Assembly: GCF_030814115.1 (NCBI RefSeq) | Contig: NZ_JAUSUP010000003.1 | Location: forward strand, 62,001-126,000 | DNA length: 64,000 nt | Reading direction: 5' to 3' | From: Alkalibacillus filiformis | GTDB taxonomy: Bacteria; Bacillota; Bacilli; Bacillales; Alkalibacillaceae | Shown: in pieces, positions 16,965 to 26,319 of the stretch | Layout of the letters: the number at the start of each line of letters is the position of its first letter | How positions within the stretch are numbered: position 1 is the stretch's first letter | The notes under the pieces: model-generated | Database searches by the model: none | Told to the model about the DNA's origin: nothing | Seen by the model: only the letters and a program-made list of their open reading frames with translations | Program-made: the position numbers and the translations under genes

Positions 16965-17962
16965 TATTATGGAAATCAATATTAACGAAAAAAACGACAC
17001 TGTTACTGCTCATTCTAATGCCTATTTTATTGTTAACTATCATTCCATTATTTCAGCAAACAGCCGACGACTTTCGTGTATCGGTACAAGTTGTTGATCC
17101 GTATGAACAGAATGAGTTTAATGAGTTGATGGAAAAGGTGGGTGAACTTGAGCCTTTTTCAGTCCAAGTAACCGATGAATTGAATTTACAAAGCTTGGCA
17201 AGGGGTGATGTTGAGGCGATCTTTGTTGTTGAAGATAACTTTGAAAAAAAAGTTATAAACGGCAACATAGATGAGTTATTCACATGGTATCGATATGATC
17301 ATAGTATCGTTGACGGTCTATTTAAGGAATATATTGCATCGACTTTAATGGAAACAGTCGTACGTCACGAAGCGGCACGTCTTGTAACTGATGAGCTTGA
17401 TGATATAAATAGGCAGGAAGTGTTTGATTTTGGACTTCGTTATTTTGAGCCTGACCCGTTATTCCAAATGAACTTTCAATCGTATGGACAAGGTAATCAA
17501 GTTGACGAATATTATGAAGTGCAGGATAATCAAATGCTTTTATTCATTTGGGCATATATATGGTTACTCATTACTTATTTTACGTCGGTCATTGATCAAT
17601 ATCGTGAAACACAACTACTTAACCGTTTGTCGGTCTATACGTTTGGAAGGGTGAAATTATATCGAAGCTGGTTAATGTTAATGCTCGTGCTCATTGCTGC
17701 ATTATTAAGTGGTATAGCTCTAGTTACTTCACATTTTAACGTTCAACTAGCTACAAATACGCTGGGGATCTTGTTTTTCCTTTGTATCGGTTCTGTGTTA
17801 TTTTTATTAATTCTTAATTTGCTGTTAAAGAACCGTAGGGCGTTTTTAGCGTTAACGATCATGTATTGGGTTGTCTCTGTTGTCATGTTTTTATTAGTCG
17901 ATTGGCAGATCATGGGTGAAGCATGGTGGATTTATTTCTTAATTCCTATGTGGCTAAGTTGA
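16961..17962 (+). CDS. ABC-2 type transporter permease, subunit 2
   Basis: A 333-residue permease of the same architecture as its upstream neighbour but with low similarity to it. It has an N-terminal helix (about 12-30, TLLLLILMPILLLTIIPLF), an extracytoplasmic domain starting FRVSVQVVDPYEQNEF, then about five helices from residue 190 onward (LLFIWAYIWLLITYF). It starts at ATG 16961 inside the end of the first permease gene, so the two are translationally coupled. The ATPase gene follows 17 bp later. Confidence 0.8.
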   Translation: MILWKSILTKKTTLLLLILMPILLLTIIPLFQQTADDFRVSVQVVDPYEQNEFNELMEKVGELEPFSVQVTDELNLQSLARGDVEAIFVVEDNFEKKVINGNIDELFTWYRYDHSIVDGLFKEYIASTLMETVVRHEAARLVTDELDDINRQEVFDFGLRYFEPDPLFQMNFQSYGQGNQVDEYYEVQDNQMLLFIWAYIWLLITYFTSVIDQYRETQLLNRLSVYTFGRVKLYRSWLMLMLVLIAALLSGIALVTSHFNVQLATNTLGILFFLCIGSVLFLLILNLLLKNRRAFLALTIMYWVVSVVMFLLVDWQIMGEAWWIYFLIPMWLS

Positions 17963-17979
17963 TGGAAAGAGGTGAGGTT

Positions 17980-18672
17980 ATGCTTCAATTAAATAACATT
18001 ACGTATAAAAAAAAGAACAAAATGATATTGAATGGTGTATCAGCTGAAGTTAAGCAAGGTGATTCAATTTGTTTGTTCGGACCGAATGGAGCAGGGAAGT
18101 CAACACTATTAAAAATGATGGCAGGGTTAATTAAACCCAATAAAGCTGTTTATAAACAAGACGCTTTTTTATCTAAGCCTGTTGGTTATATCCCACAACA
18201 GTTAGCTCTTTTTCCAAATATGACAGTAAAAGATCACTTATCCTTCTACAAAAAGATGACTAAACAAAAAGACCGTGAATTTATCGAAGCAATGACGCAT
18301 GCGTTAAGTTTAAACGAGATTAAAAAGAAAAAGGTTGAAGAGTTAAGTGGAGGAATGGCTAGAAAATTAAATTTAGCAGTCGGCTTAATTCATAAACCAG
18401 ACATCATTTTTTTAGACGAAGCGTTTGTAGGTGTTGATTTGGCAGCAAAACACGATATGTTGAAATGGTTACGTTTACTTAACGAAGATGGAGTGACAAT
18501 TGTTTTAATTACACATGACTGGCACGTCATACATCATTTAGCTAAAACGTTGTGGGTATTAGAAGATGGACACATGGTTGATCAATTTTCAATTGAAAAC
18601 TTATCGCAAAAAGTTGAAGAGTATAAGTACGTTGATAGCCCATTAAACAAGATGTTTGCGGTTAAAAATTGA
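17980..18672 (+). CDS. ABC transporter ATP-binding protein
   Basis: A 230-residue ATPase that would energise the two preceding ABC-2 permeases. Seen: Walker A GPNGAGKST near residue 35-43, Q-loop YIPQQLALFP, signature LSGGMARKLNLAVGL, Walker B IIFLDEAFVGVD and the switch histidine LITHD. The frame is open from 17923, but I place the start at the ATG 17980, which follows AGAGGTGAGGTT and opens the canonical MLQLNNITY. Last gene of the cassette. Confidence 0.88.
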   Translation: MLQLNNITYKKKNKMILNGVSAEVKQGDSICLFGPNGAGKSTLLKMMAGLIKPNKAVYKQDAFLSKPVGYIPQQLALFPNMTVKDHLSFYKKMTKQKDREFIEAMTHALSLNEIKKKKVEELSGGMARKLNLAVGLIHKPDIIFLDEAFVGVDLAAKHDMLKWLRLLNEDGVTIVLITHDWHVIHHLAKTLWVLEDGHMVDQFSIENLSQKVEEYKYVDSPLNKMFAVKN

Positions 18673-18773
18673 TATAGTAATAAATGGTAACACACTTTTG
18701 ACTTGAATAAGGCATATTATTTTACGTCCCTTTCCATACTAAGACTAGATTATTGAGGAAAGGAGGCTGGAAT

Positions 18774-19367
18774 ATGCGCTTTTGGGTAGTTCCGTTTATG
18801 CTTGTGTTATTTTTAGCAATGGCTGCTTGTCAACCGAATGACGACACAGGATTAATGGGTGACAACAACCAAACAGGTAATCAACAATCGGGTGACAGAA
18901 CAGGTCAATATGATGGTCAAATGAACGTGACTGATCGTCAAGGACAAATGAACCGACAAGGTAACCAAATGGGTACTGGCACAGGTACAACTGATCGTAA
19001 TAGAGGTCAAGATGGTATGATGCGTTTTGATGTTGCTGAAGAAGCAGCTGATGATGTAACAGACCAAGTTGATGAAGTTAGTCAAGCATATGTCATGACT
19101 GGAGATAATAATGCATATGTAGCAGTTGTACTTCATAATAATGATAATGGTACTGATGAAGTAAGTGATGAAGTTAAAGAAGAGGTTGCAGACGTTGTTA
19201 AATCAACAAAGCAAGACTTGAATAATGTTTACGTTTCTGCTAATCCTGATTTCTTCAACATGGTCAATGACTATACTCAACGTGTTAATGAAGGGGACCC
19301 GATCGAAGGATTTTTCGAAGAGTTTAATGCGATGTTAGATCGAATTTTCCCTAATTTAGAACGTTAA
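18774..19367 (+). CDS. YhcN/YlaJ family sporulation lipoprotein
   Basis: A 197-residue lipoprotein; the signal peptide ends in MAAC with the lipidated cysteine at residue 19. A Gln/Asn/Gly-rich linker (about 25-85) leads to a YhcN/YlaJ-type domain (about 87-197) of the DVAEEAADDVTDQVDEV...VYVSANPDFF kind. Relatives are spore inner-membrane lipoproteins made in the forespore. An AAAGGAGG site lies 7-8 nt before the ATG at 18774; an in-frame TTG at 18753 precedes that site and is rejected. A terminator follows. Confidence 0.8.
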   Translation: MRFWVVPFMLVLFLAMAACQPNDDTGLMGDNNQTGNQQSGDRTGQYDGQMNVTDRQGQMNRQGNQMGTGTGTTDRNRGQDGMMRFDVAEEAADDVTDQVDEVSQAYVMTGDNNAYVAVVLHNNDNGTDEVSDEVKEEVADVVKSTKQDLNNVYVSANPDFFNMVNDYTQRVNEGDPIEGFFEEFNAMLDRIFPNLER

Positions 19368-19379
19368 TATTTTTTGGAA

Positions 19380-19409
19380 GATGGAGCTGATTGGTAGCTC
19401 CATCTTTTT
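19380..19409 (+). terminator. Terminator of the YhcN-like gene
   Basis: A 9-bp perfect stem (19380-19388 with 19396-19404), 7-base loop and five Ts. Confidence 0.88.
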
Positions 19410-19430
19410 GCATACTTGAGCAATTTGGTG

Positions 19431-19490
19431 TGGACGCTGATAAATTCGCTCGAACGCTGATAAATTCACTCGAACGCTGATAAATTCACC
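19431..19490. repeat. 20-bp tandem array, three units (family 1)
   Basis: Three consecutive units with an exact 20-bp period at 19431, 19451 and 19471. The unit is CGAACGCTGATAAATTCACT, with differences only at its ends. The array begins about 20 bp after a terminator. A 19-mer of the unit occurs in exact reverse complement at 55873-55891, so the array at 55.9 kb is the same family inverted. Confidence 0.9.
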
Positions 19491-19537
19491 ACTTTATTAT
19501 TGCCTAAATCTGATCGCCAAAAAAAGGTGGGGTGTCT

Positions 19538-20587
19538 TTGAATAGCTCTTATGAAATGTTGAAGGAAAGTTGCTCACTTGTTGGCTTAACGCCTAAACCA
19601 TTTAAAGTGATTGTTACTGATAGCAAAGAGCTAGACATATTACAGGCTAAAGGTTATCAAAAACGATTGTATCAGCCCAAGGAATCCAACCACCACTACA
19701 TAGGAGAAATGTTCGATCAAATAGATGAGATAGCTTACATAAATGAAAACAACGATAAGGTTATGAATTTAATGATCTTAGCTCACTCATTTGGGCATAC
19801 TGATTTTTTATACCATAACAATTACTTAAGTGAACAAGTTTTAAATATAAAAATGAAACGTTTTCAACATCGCCGTATGTTTGATGAAGCAGTAAGAGTG
19901 CATGGTTATGTTGAAGTTGTTTCGTTTTTATCTAAAATGAATGACCTTTTCAATTTAATTCATGTAACTACGTTAGATTTAGACAGCTTAATCAATAGAC
20001 TAAATTTATGTAGATCCGAAAGAGAGCTTGCTAAAATGGTGGCTAATGAAGCAGAGTACTTTGAGGCAGTTAGTCAAACAAAAATAATGAACGAAGGCTG
20101 GGCTACGTATCATCAAATACCATTAATTAAAGAGGCAGGATTAATGAGTTTGGAAGTTGGTTTAACTGAGTTACAACTGTATGAGCTGCCTCGTTATGGA
20201 TTAAATTTATATAAGTTAGGCAAAGCAATGTGGGAGGAAGTTGGGCTAAAAGAAAGAAGAACTATTGTAAATCAATATTGTGACGCACAATTTATTAATC
20301 GCTACTATACTGAAGATATACATAATGAACAAAAAATTGCTTATGCAAAAGGTGAACAAATAGAAAGAGACTACATTAAAGTAAAACAACAGCTCATTCA
20401 TTCAGCTTTATACAACGGAAAGATCAAAGTGCGTGTTGACGAAGCTTTATCTGACTCAACCGAAAGCTTAACAATTAGATTTCAGCCTAATCCAAATAGT
20501 AGTAAGCAAGTATCTAAATTAAAAGGTGTCTTGCGTGATCACTTTAAAACTAAACTATATATTAAGCCAGATCTTGTAAAGATATAA
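19538..20587 (+). CDS. SpoVR-like protein (short, divergent)
   Basis: A protein of about 349 residues resembling SpoVR, needed for spore cortex formation in B. subtilis. Conserved SpoVR elements are visible: LAHSFGHTDFLYHNN (about 84-98) in place of HVYGHNDFF-type motifs, the diagnostic TKIMNEGWATYHQ (about 186-198) and RYGLNLYKLGKAMWE (about 227-241). Standard SpoVR proteins are about 460-510 residues, so this one lacks over 100 residues. The divergence suggests either a second, specialised paralogue or a degenerate form. I choose TTG 19538 because the GGTGGGG site is too close to the GTG at 19532. The gene stands alone after a repeat array. Confidence 0.75.
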   Translation: MNSSYEMLKESCSLVGLTPKPFKVIVTDSKELDILQAKGYQKRLYQPKESNHHYIGEMFDQIDEIAYINENNDKVMNLMILAHSFGHTDFLYHNNYLSEQVLNIKMKRFQHRRMFDEAVRVHGYVEVVSFLSKMNDLFNLIHVTTLDLDSLINRLNLCRSERELAKMVANEAEYFEAVSQTKIMNEGWATYHQIPLIKEAGLMSLEVGLTELQLYELPRYGLNLYKLGKAMWEEVGLKERRTIVNQYCDAQFINRYYTEDIHNEQKIAYAKGEQIERDYIKVKQQLIHSALYNGKIKVRVDEALSDSTESLTIRFQPNPNSSKQVSKLKGVLRDHFKTKLYIKPDLVKI

Positions 20588-20793
20588 GCCAAAAGGTTTA
20601 TAAAAGAACGGTTCAAAGTAAGGTTTAGGTTAATTGTAAGTCATTTATACTGTGTATCAAGACTTAAAATTTATGTAAATAATGATAATACAACGTTGTT
20701 TTTTGTCGAAGCCTATGCTAATCTAAAATTAATATTTTATTGTGAAAATTCATGTAAATAAGGAAACTCTTGTTGGATTTTAGGGGGATTAGC

Positions 20794-22569
20794 ATGGGAA
20801 AGAACGGGCAGAAAAAAGTGAAGTTACCAAAGAATAATAAAGAGAAAAAGAAGCAAAAAACATCAAAACGAAAAGGCACCTTACTCAATATGTCAATTGG
20901 AAAGAAGTATGGTGTCGTTTTTGCTATCACGTTACTACTATTTTCTATAGCTTCAGGTCTTGTTTTTCTACAAGCATACTTGTCTGACCAGACGATCAAT
21001 GAACAAGTGGAATTAAGTGAAGAAGCAATTACGGTAGGAGAAATGGCTTCTGTATTTAATGAAAAAGACATCATGATTAGTGATTACGTACTTTTGAAAA
21101 CTAATAATTATGTAAATAACTATCGAGATTTAAATGAAGAGTTTGTTGCTTTAGGGGAGCAGGTTCGCCCCGGTTTAAGTAGTGAACAAAACGCAATGAT
21201 GGATGAAATTATGACTAACAATGAACGCATTACTGAAATAGTTAATGATGAAATTGTTCATGCAATCGGTAACCGTGATGAACAAGATGCATTAGGTTCT
21301 AGAGCAGTAGTTAATAGCCTTCGTGGTGATACGGTGGGTATGCTTCAAGAACTTAGAGGTATGGTTGTGCAAGAATTTAATACTTCAGCTGTTGATACGA
21401 GAAATGCGATGTTTCAAATTCAAGCATATTTAGTCGTTGGCTTAATCACTTCTGTAATTATAGCGATTATTTTATTAATGGTTATTAGCCGTAATGTTAA
21501 AAAGAATATTAACTCTGTTGTTAAAGTGGCAGATCAAATTGCAGATGGTGACTTATCAGTGGAAGATGTAAATTATAAAGGACATGATGAAATTGGTAGT
21601 CTTGCTAACTCAATGAACACAATGAAAGCAAACCTTCAAAATATTATAGGTAAAGTATCAGACGCTTCTAGTTCATTGACTAATCAAAGTGAGTTAGTAA
21701 ACCGTTCTGCTCAAGAAGTCAGTGAAGGTAGTGAACAGATTGCATCAACTATGCAAGAGTTGTCATCAGGTTCTGAAACTCAAGCTCAAAGTGCTTCATC
21801 CATTTCTGAAATGATGGATCAATTAGTGAAAAAGGTCCAAATGTCTTATGAAAATGGAGATAATGTGTCGCATGCCTCAGCAGAAGTCTTGTCAATGGCA
21901 GATGAAGGCCGTGAGCTAATGACTCAGTCAGTATCACAAATGCAACAGATCCATTCTATAGTTGAAGATTCTGTTGAAAAAGTTAAAGGTTTAGACAAGC
22001 AATCTAATGAAATTTCAAAACTTGTTCAAGTAATTGAAGATATCGCTGAACAAACGAACCTGCTTGCGTTAAACGCTGCAATTGAAGCAGCAAGAGCTGG
22101 TGAACATGGTAAAGGATTTGCTGTTGTAGCAGATGAAGTGCGTAAGTTAGCAGAACAAGTGAGTCACTCAGTTGGTGATATTACAACTATTGTAGATTCA
22201 ATTCAAAATGAATCGAAAGAAGTGACAAAATCATTAGAGTCTGGATATACAGAAGTAGAAGAAGGTTCTGAACAAATTAAAAATACACAACAAAGATTTA
22301 TTAAAATTAATGACTCAATTAATGAAGTTGTTGGGAAAATTCAAGAGATTACGTCTAGCTTGAAAGAAGTTGTGAACGATAGTCAAGAAATGAATAAATC
22401 AGTAGAAGAAATTGCTTCAATATCTGAAGAATCAGCAGCAGGGGTAGAAGAAACAGCTGCATCAGTAGAGCAAGCGCATAGCTCAATGGATGAGATCACA
22501 AGAGCCGCTAACGATTTATCTCAGTTAGCAGACGACTTAAATGGTCAAGTACAGAAGTTTAAACTATAA
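20794..22569 (+). CDS. Methyl-accepting chemotaxis protein
   Basis: A transmembrane chemoreceptor of about 591 residues. The N-terminal 30 residues are strongly basic. The first helix spans about 41-61, an extracellular four-helix-type sensor occupies about 62-208, and the second helix is [25 protein letters not shown] domain (about 230-285) leads to the long signalling coiled coil. The hairpin tip is intact: [18 protein letters not shown] and [17 protein letters not shown], the CheA/CheW contact region. The start at ATG 20794 follows AGGGGGAT; the frame is open to an upstream TTG at 20770 without a site. The ligand is unknown. No clear sigma-D promoter was found upstream. Confidence 0.92.
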   Translation: MGKNGQKKVKLPKNNKEKKKQKTSKRKGTLLNMSIGKKYGVVFAITLLLFSIASGLVFLQAYLSDQTINEQVELSEEAITVGEMASVFNEKDIMISDYVLLKTNNYVNNYRDLNEEFVALGEQVRPGLSSEQNAMMDEIMTNNERITEIVNDEIVHAIGNRDEQDALGSRAVVNSLRGDTVGMLQELRGMVVQEFNTSAVDTRNAMFQIQAYLVVGLITSVIIAIILLMVISRNVKKNINSVVKVADQIADGDLSVEDVNYKGHDEIGSLANSMNTMKANLQNIIGKVSDASSSLTNQSELVNRSAQEVSEGSEQIASTMQELSSGSETQAQSASSISEMMDQLVKKVQMSYENGDNVSHASAEVLSMADEGRELMTQSVSQMQQIHSIVEDSVEKVKGLDKQSNEISKLVQVIEDIAEQTNLLALNAAIEAARAGEHGKGFAVVADEVRKLAEQVSHSVGDITTIVDSIQNESKEVTKSLESGYTEVEEGSEQIKNTQQRFIKINDSINEVVGKIQEITSSLKEVVNDSQEMNKSVEEIASISEESAAGVEETAASVEQAHSSMDEITRAANDLSQLADDLNGQVQKFKL

Positions 22570-22624
22570 ATAAGCAAAGTCATAAACATCGATATGGCAT
22601 TATAAGTATTGGCAAGCTATAATA

Positions 22625-22656
22625 AAAAGAGGCTGTATGAATATACAGCCTCTTTT
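22625..22656 (+). terminator. Terminator of the chemoreceptor gene
   Basis: A 14-bp perfect stem (22625-22638 with 22643-22656) with a four-base loop and T-rich 3' arm. Confidence 0.88.
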
Positions 22657-22701
22657 CTTACATTTAATATAAAGAATATTTAATAAGTTGGGGGGTTTCA
22701 G

Positions 22702-23880
22702 TTGGAACGGTTATCAAGATATATAGAAATTTTCTTAATTGCAACTCGATTAGGGTTAACATCCTTCGGTGGACCAGTTGCTCATTTAGCCTACTTCCAA
22801 GAAGAATATGTTCAAAGACGTAAGTGGCTTTCAGATCAAATGTATGCTGACCTCATAGCATTGTGTCAGTTTTTACCTGGACCAGCAAGCAGTCAAGTTG
22901 GTATATCAATCGGAATGTTACGTGGAGGTTTAGTCGGTGGTTTATTAGCCTGGATTGGTTTTACTTTACCATCAGTGTTAATATTAACGATTTTTGCTTG
23001 GTACGTTATTCAACTTGATTTAGCTGACGCAGTATGGATCGGTGCACTAAAAGTTGTCGCTGTAGCGGTCGTGGCTCATGCTGTATTGAATATGGGGAAA
23101 AAGCTTGCACCTGATTTACCACGTATCGCATTATTAGTTGGTTCTGCAACGGTGTTACTTCTATTCCCGTTTGCAACAACACAATTAATCGTCATCGCAT
23201 TAGCTGCGATCATCGGTGCTTTATATTTTAAAAATATAGCTAAGCCAAATGAAGCGGAAGCGGTTATGACCTTTTCTAAAAAAATAGGCGCTTTTTCGTT
23301 ATCAATTTTTGTAGGGTTATTGACTTTATTGCCGATTCTTAATCATTATTATAACCATATTTACATAGAGTTGTTTGATATATTTTACCGAGTAGGTTCA
23401 ATTGTTTTCGGTGGAGGTCATGTCGTCTTACCATTGCTTGAACGTGAACTTGTCCCAAGCGGTTTAATTAGTGAAGACATGTTTTTAGCAGGTTATGGTG
23501 CAGCCCAAGCGATTCCAGGACCGCTCTTTACATTTTCGAGTTATTTAGGAACGATTATTCATGGTATACCTGGTATGTTAGTGGCAACTATTGCTATTTT
23601 CTTACCATCATTTTTACTCATTATCGGAATACTTCCGTTTTGGCAACAGTTGCGTCAAATGAAGTATGTTGGAGCCGCGCTACTTGGGGTTAATGCTGCT
23701 GTTGTTGGTATTATAGTAGCAGCGTTTTACCACCCGATTTTTACAAGTGGAATCATGTCAGAATTAGATTTTGCTGTTGCATTGTTAGGTTTTAGTTTAT
23801 TACAATTTTGGAAACGTCCGGCTTGGCTTGTCGTCATTATTGTTGTTGTCGTATATATTTTATTAAGTCTCTTAATGTAG
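22702..23880 (+). CDS. chrA: Chromate transporter (ChrA family, two-domain)
   Basis: A 392-residue CHR-superfamily membrane protein that exports chromate or a related oxyanion. Both homologous halves are present: the first with TSFGGPVAHLAYFQEEYV and LCQFLPGPASSQVGISIG, the second with FGGGHVVLPLLERELV and GYGAAQAIPGPLFTFSSYLG. Length is typical for long-chain ChrA. The start is TTG at 22702, preceded by a GGGGGG run at the right distance. The gene begins a run of same-strand genes (BtuF-like, azlC, azlD, GNAT) with short gaps. Chromate resistance itself is not proven by sequence. Confidence 0.9.
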   Translation: MERLSRYIEIFLIATRLGLTSFGGPVAHLAYFQEEYVQRRKWLSDQMYADLIALCQFLPGPASSQVGISIGMLRGGLVGGLLAWIGFTLPSVLILTIFAWYVIQLDLADAVWIGALKVVAVAVVAHAVLNMGKKLAPDLPRIALLVGSATVLLLFPFATTQLIVIALAAIIGALYFKNIAKPNEAEAVMTFSKKIGAFSLSIFVGLLTLLPILNHYYNHIYIELFDIFYRVGSIVFGGGHVVLPLLERELVPSGLISEDMFLAGYGAAQAIPGPLFTFSSYLGTIIHGIPGMLVATIAIFLPSFLLIIGILPFWQQLRQMKYVGAALLGVNAAVVGIIVAAFYHPIFTSGIMSELDFAVALLGFSLLQFWKRPAWLVVIIVVVVYILLSLLM

Positions 23881-23890
23881 GAGTGTTAAC

Positions 23891-24676
23891 ATGCGTATTG
23901 TTTCAATCTGCCCTAGTAATACTGAGATTTTAGCTTATTTGGATGCAATTGATTTCCTCGTTGGTGTAGATGATGATAGTGATTGGCCAGAGTCAATTAG
24001 TAACCTTCCAAGAGTAGGGCGGGACTTAAATATTGATATAAACAAAGTCAAAGCATTACAACCAGATTTAGTATTAGCTTCGTTAAGTGTACCAGGTATG
24101 GAGAAGAACATTAAACGGTTAGAAGAAGAGCAAATGCCGTATATAATTTTAGACCCTAATTCATTGGATGAAATAGCGGATGACCTTTTAACAGTAGGTA
24201 AGAAGATTGGAAAAGAACAAAAGGCACAACAAGTTTATGAAGATTATTATCAAGTGATTAATGAGTATCGAGCAATTGCTAACTCGATTTCTAATAAGAA
24301 AAACATCTACTGGGAATGGTGGCCGAAACCGATCTTTACACCTGGACAGAAAAATTGGCTATCATATATAAGTGAATTAGCCGGGGCTTCTAATGTCTTT
24401 TCAGACTATGAAGAAGCTAGTGTTCAAGTTGAATGGGAAGAAGTGATTCAAAAAGACCCAGATGAAATTTGTATGGTATGGGTTGGGGTGCAAGAGAAGA
24501 AAATGAACCCAGACATTCTAAAAAAACGTGAAGGAGCAAATCAACTTAAAGCCGTTCAAAGTGATCAAATTCACGTATTAGAAGAGTACTTGTATTGTAG
24601 ACCTTCCCCTCGCTTGTTAGATGGGTTAAAGAAACTTGCTTATTTACTGCATCCAACATATTATCCAGCGTCATGA
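23891..24676 (+). CDS. Cobalamin/siderophore-type substrate-binding domain protein (BtuF-like), no signal peptide
   Basis: A 261-residue protein of the periplasmic-binding type found in BtuF and Fe-siderophore transporters (PF01497-like). It begins directly with MRIVSICPSNTEILAYLDA, the first strand of the domain, and continues LVGVDDDSDWP, ALQPDLVLA and GMEKNIKRLEE. The C-terminal lobe contains YWEWWPKPIFTPGQKNWL and a CRPSPRLLDGL ending. There is no signal peptide or lipobox and no permease or ATPase beside it, so it is probably cytoplasmic. Its role is unknown; such orphan proteins are often annotated as cobalamin-binding. It starts 10 bp after chrA with GGAGTG upstream. Confidence 0.75.
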   Translation: MRIVSICPSNTEILAYLDAIDFLVGVDDDSDWPESISNLPRVGRDLNIDINKVKALQPDLVLASLSVPGMEKNIKRLEEEQMPYIILDPNSLDEIADDLLTVGKKIGKEQKAQQVYEDYYQVINEYRAIANSISNKKNIYWEWWPKPIFTPGQKNWLSYISELAGASNVFSDYEEASVQVEWEEVIQKDPDEICMVWVGVQEKKMNPDILKKREGANQLKAVQSDQIHVLEEYLYCRPSPRLLDGLKKLAYLLHPTYYPAS

Positions 24677-24714
24677 TCAACTGTAGAGGAATAACAAGAG
24701 AGAAGGTATAAGCA

Positions 24715-25455
24715 GTGGGAAATATAGAAACAGCAGTTAACTATTCAGAAGAACAGACGAGATATACAGCCGTCAAAAAAGGAGCTGTAGCTGGTTTTCC
24801 AATTTTTCTAGGGTATTTACCGATTGCCATTGCTTACGGTGTTCTAGCGAAGCAATCAGGGTTAACTACGTTTGAAACAACAATGATGAGTGTTCTAGTT
24901 TTTGCCGGGGCCGCTCAATTTATGGCAGCGAATATGATGGCACAAGGAGCACTGTTTTTACAAATCGTTGTAGCGACGTTCGTGCTAAACTTCCGTCACT
25001 TTGTCATGAGTATGTCGTTTATGAATAAAATACGAACGTTACCTCTTAGGTGGAAGTTTGGTTTATCATTAGGTCTTACTGATGAAACGTTCACTGTCTC
25101 GTCGTTAAATGGGGAAGAATCAAAAAAACAACACGGTATGTATTTCTTTGCTTCTTTAATATTAGTTGCTTATTTTTCGTGGGTATTTGGAAGCTTTTTG
25201 GGTGCCATTATTGGCGATGCTCTACCAACTACTTTAAGTGATAGTATGGGAATTGCGCTTTATGCGATGTTTATTGGTTTACTTGTGCCATCTGTAAAAA
25301 AAGAATGGCGAGTAGGGATTATTGCTATTGCTGCTATGTTAATTAATTACATATTAATGGAACAGGTTGGACTTGAAGTTGGCTGGGCAATTGTAGTATC
25401 GACTATATTAGCTAGCTTTCTTGGAATTATGCTGTTAAAGGAGGAAGAAGCATGA
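24715..25455 (+). CDS. azlC: AzlC family branched-chain amino acid exporter subunit
   Basis: A 246-residue membrane protein of the AzlC family, the large subunit of the AzlCD exporter. It carries the family core GFPIFLGYLPIAIAYGVLAKQSG, shown here as PIFLGYLPIAIAYGVLAK, then MSVLVFAGAAQFMAANMM and NFRHFVMSMSF. Seven or so helices are predicted. The start is a GTG at 24715 behind AGAGAGAAGG. It overlaps azlD by four bases (ATGA), which indicates coupled translation of the pair. Confidence 0.9.
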   Translation: MGNIETAVNYSEEQTRYTAVKKGAVAGFPIFLGYLPIAIAYGVLAKQSGLTTFETTMMSVLVFAGAAQFMAANMMAQGALFLQIVVATFVLNFRHFVMSMSFMNKIRTLPLRWKFGLSLGLTDETFTVSSLNGEESKKQHGMYFFASLILVAYFSWVFGSFLGAIIGDALPTTLSDSMGIALYAMFIGLLVPSVKKEWRVGIIAIAAMLINYILMEQVGLEVGWAIVVSTILASFLGIMLLKEEEA

Positions 25456-25745
25456 TCATGGCAACGATTATTGGGATGGCGATTGTAACTATGGTTCCGC
25501 GATTCATCCCAGCGTTTATTATGGAGAAGATCTCACTTAGACCTTGGCTCAATCGTTGGTTGAATGCGATTCCTTTTGCAGCATTAGGTGCTTTAGTATT
25601 TCCAGGTATAATGACGGTGATCCCAGAACAACCATGGATTGGATTGCTCGGTGGGTTAACGGCAACCATTATTGCATTATTTAATTTAAATGTTATCTTT
25701 GCTGTAGTGGGTGCGATTTTAACAGTATTTTTATTAACTATGTAG
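25452..25745 (+). CDS. azlD: AzlD family branched-chain amino acid exporter subunit
   Basis: A 97-residue protein with about four hydrophobic helices. The segment ATIIGMAIVTMVPRFIPAF at the N-terminus and RWLNAIPFAALGALVFPG in the middle match the AzlD family. It functions with AzlC in amino acid export. The start overlaps the azlC stop; AAAGGAGGAAG lies just upstream. Confidence 0.9.
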   Translation: MIMATIIGMAIVTMVPRFIPAFIMEKISLRPWLNRWLNAIPFAALGALVFPGIMTVIPEQPWIGLLGGLTATIIALFNLNVIFAVVGAILTVFLLTM

Positions 25746-25763
25746 CTGTAAAGGTGGGGTTGT

Positions 25764-26309
25764 ATGGTAAAGGTTAGGCAAGCAACAGTATTCGATGCAG
25801 AGCAAATAGCAAACGTTCATGATGATACGTGGAAATTAACATACGAACCAATTATTCAACAAGATGACTTACAACAAGTTACTTCATTTGAAAATAGAAA
25901 AATTATGTGGGAAACGACTTTACGTTCATCTAGTCACCATGTGTTCGTTGTAGAATCAAATGAAGGGGAAATTGCAGGTTTTATTTCGGGTGGTAAGTCA
26001 CGTACAGAGCACACTCAGCTTGATGGAGAAATTTACGACATTTATATTTTGCCATCTCATCAAAGAAAAGGGTTCGGTCAAAAGTTGTTATACACCTTTA
26101 TTCAAGAGTGTGAAGAACTTGGATATCAATCGTTGTTAGTTTGGATTTTAACTGATAATCCATACGGTCAATTTTATGTTCGGTTAGGAGCACGAAAAAT
26201 CGAAGCAGATAACGTAACGATCGGAAAGGGAACTTATGAAGAAACAGCTTACGGTTGGGAAGACTTAGAACAGTTAAAAGGAGCTCTTGCCTCTTCGCAA
26301 GTTCAATAA
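25764..26309 (+). CDS. GNAT family N-acetyltransferase
   Basis: A 181-residue acetyl-CoA-dependent acetyltransferase. The fold begins KVRQATVFDAEQIANVHDDTWK. The acetyl-CoA loop is visible as PSHQRKGFGQKLLYTFI (motif A, R/Q-x-x-G-x-G/A), preceded by the strand GEIYDIYILP. YGQFYVRLGARKIEAD is the usual final helix and strand. The substrate is unknown. It is 18 bp after azlD and probably in the same transcript. Confidence 0.85.
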   Translation: MVKVRQATVFDAEQIANVHDDTWKLTYEPIIQQDDLQQVTSFENRKIMWETTLRSSSHHVFVVESNEGEIAGFISGGKSRTEHTQLDGEIYDIYILPSHQRKGFGQKLLYTFIQECEELGYQSLLVWILTDNPYGQFYVRLGARKIEADNVTIGKGTYEETAYGWEDLEQLKGALASSQVQ

Positions 26310-26319
26310 TCTGTTATAG

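Noticed and set aside
20660-20794. Sigma-D promoter for the chemoreceptor
   Set aside because: TAAA and GATAAT-like elements occur near 20674-20698, but the spacing and the GCC part of the -10 do not fit the consensus.
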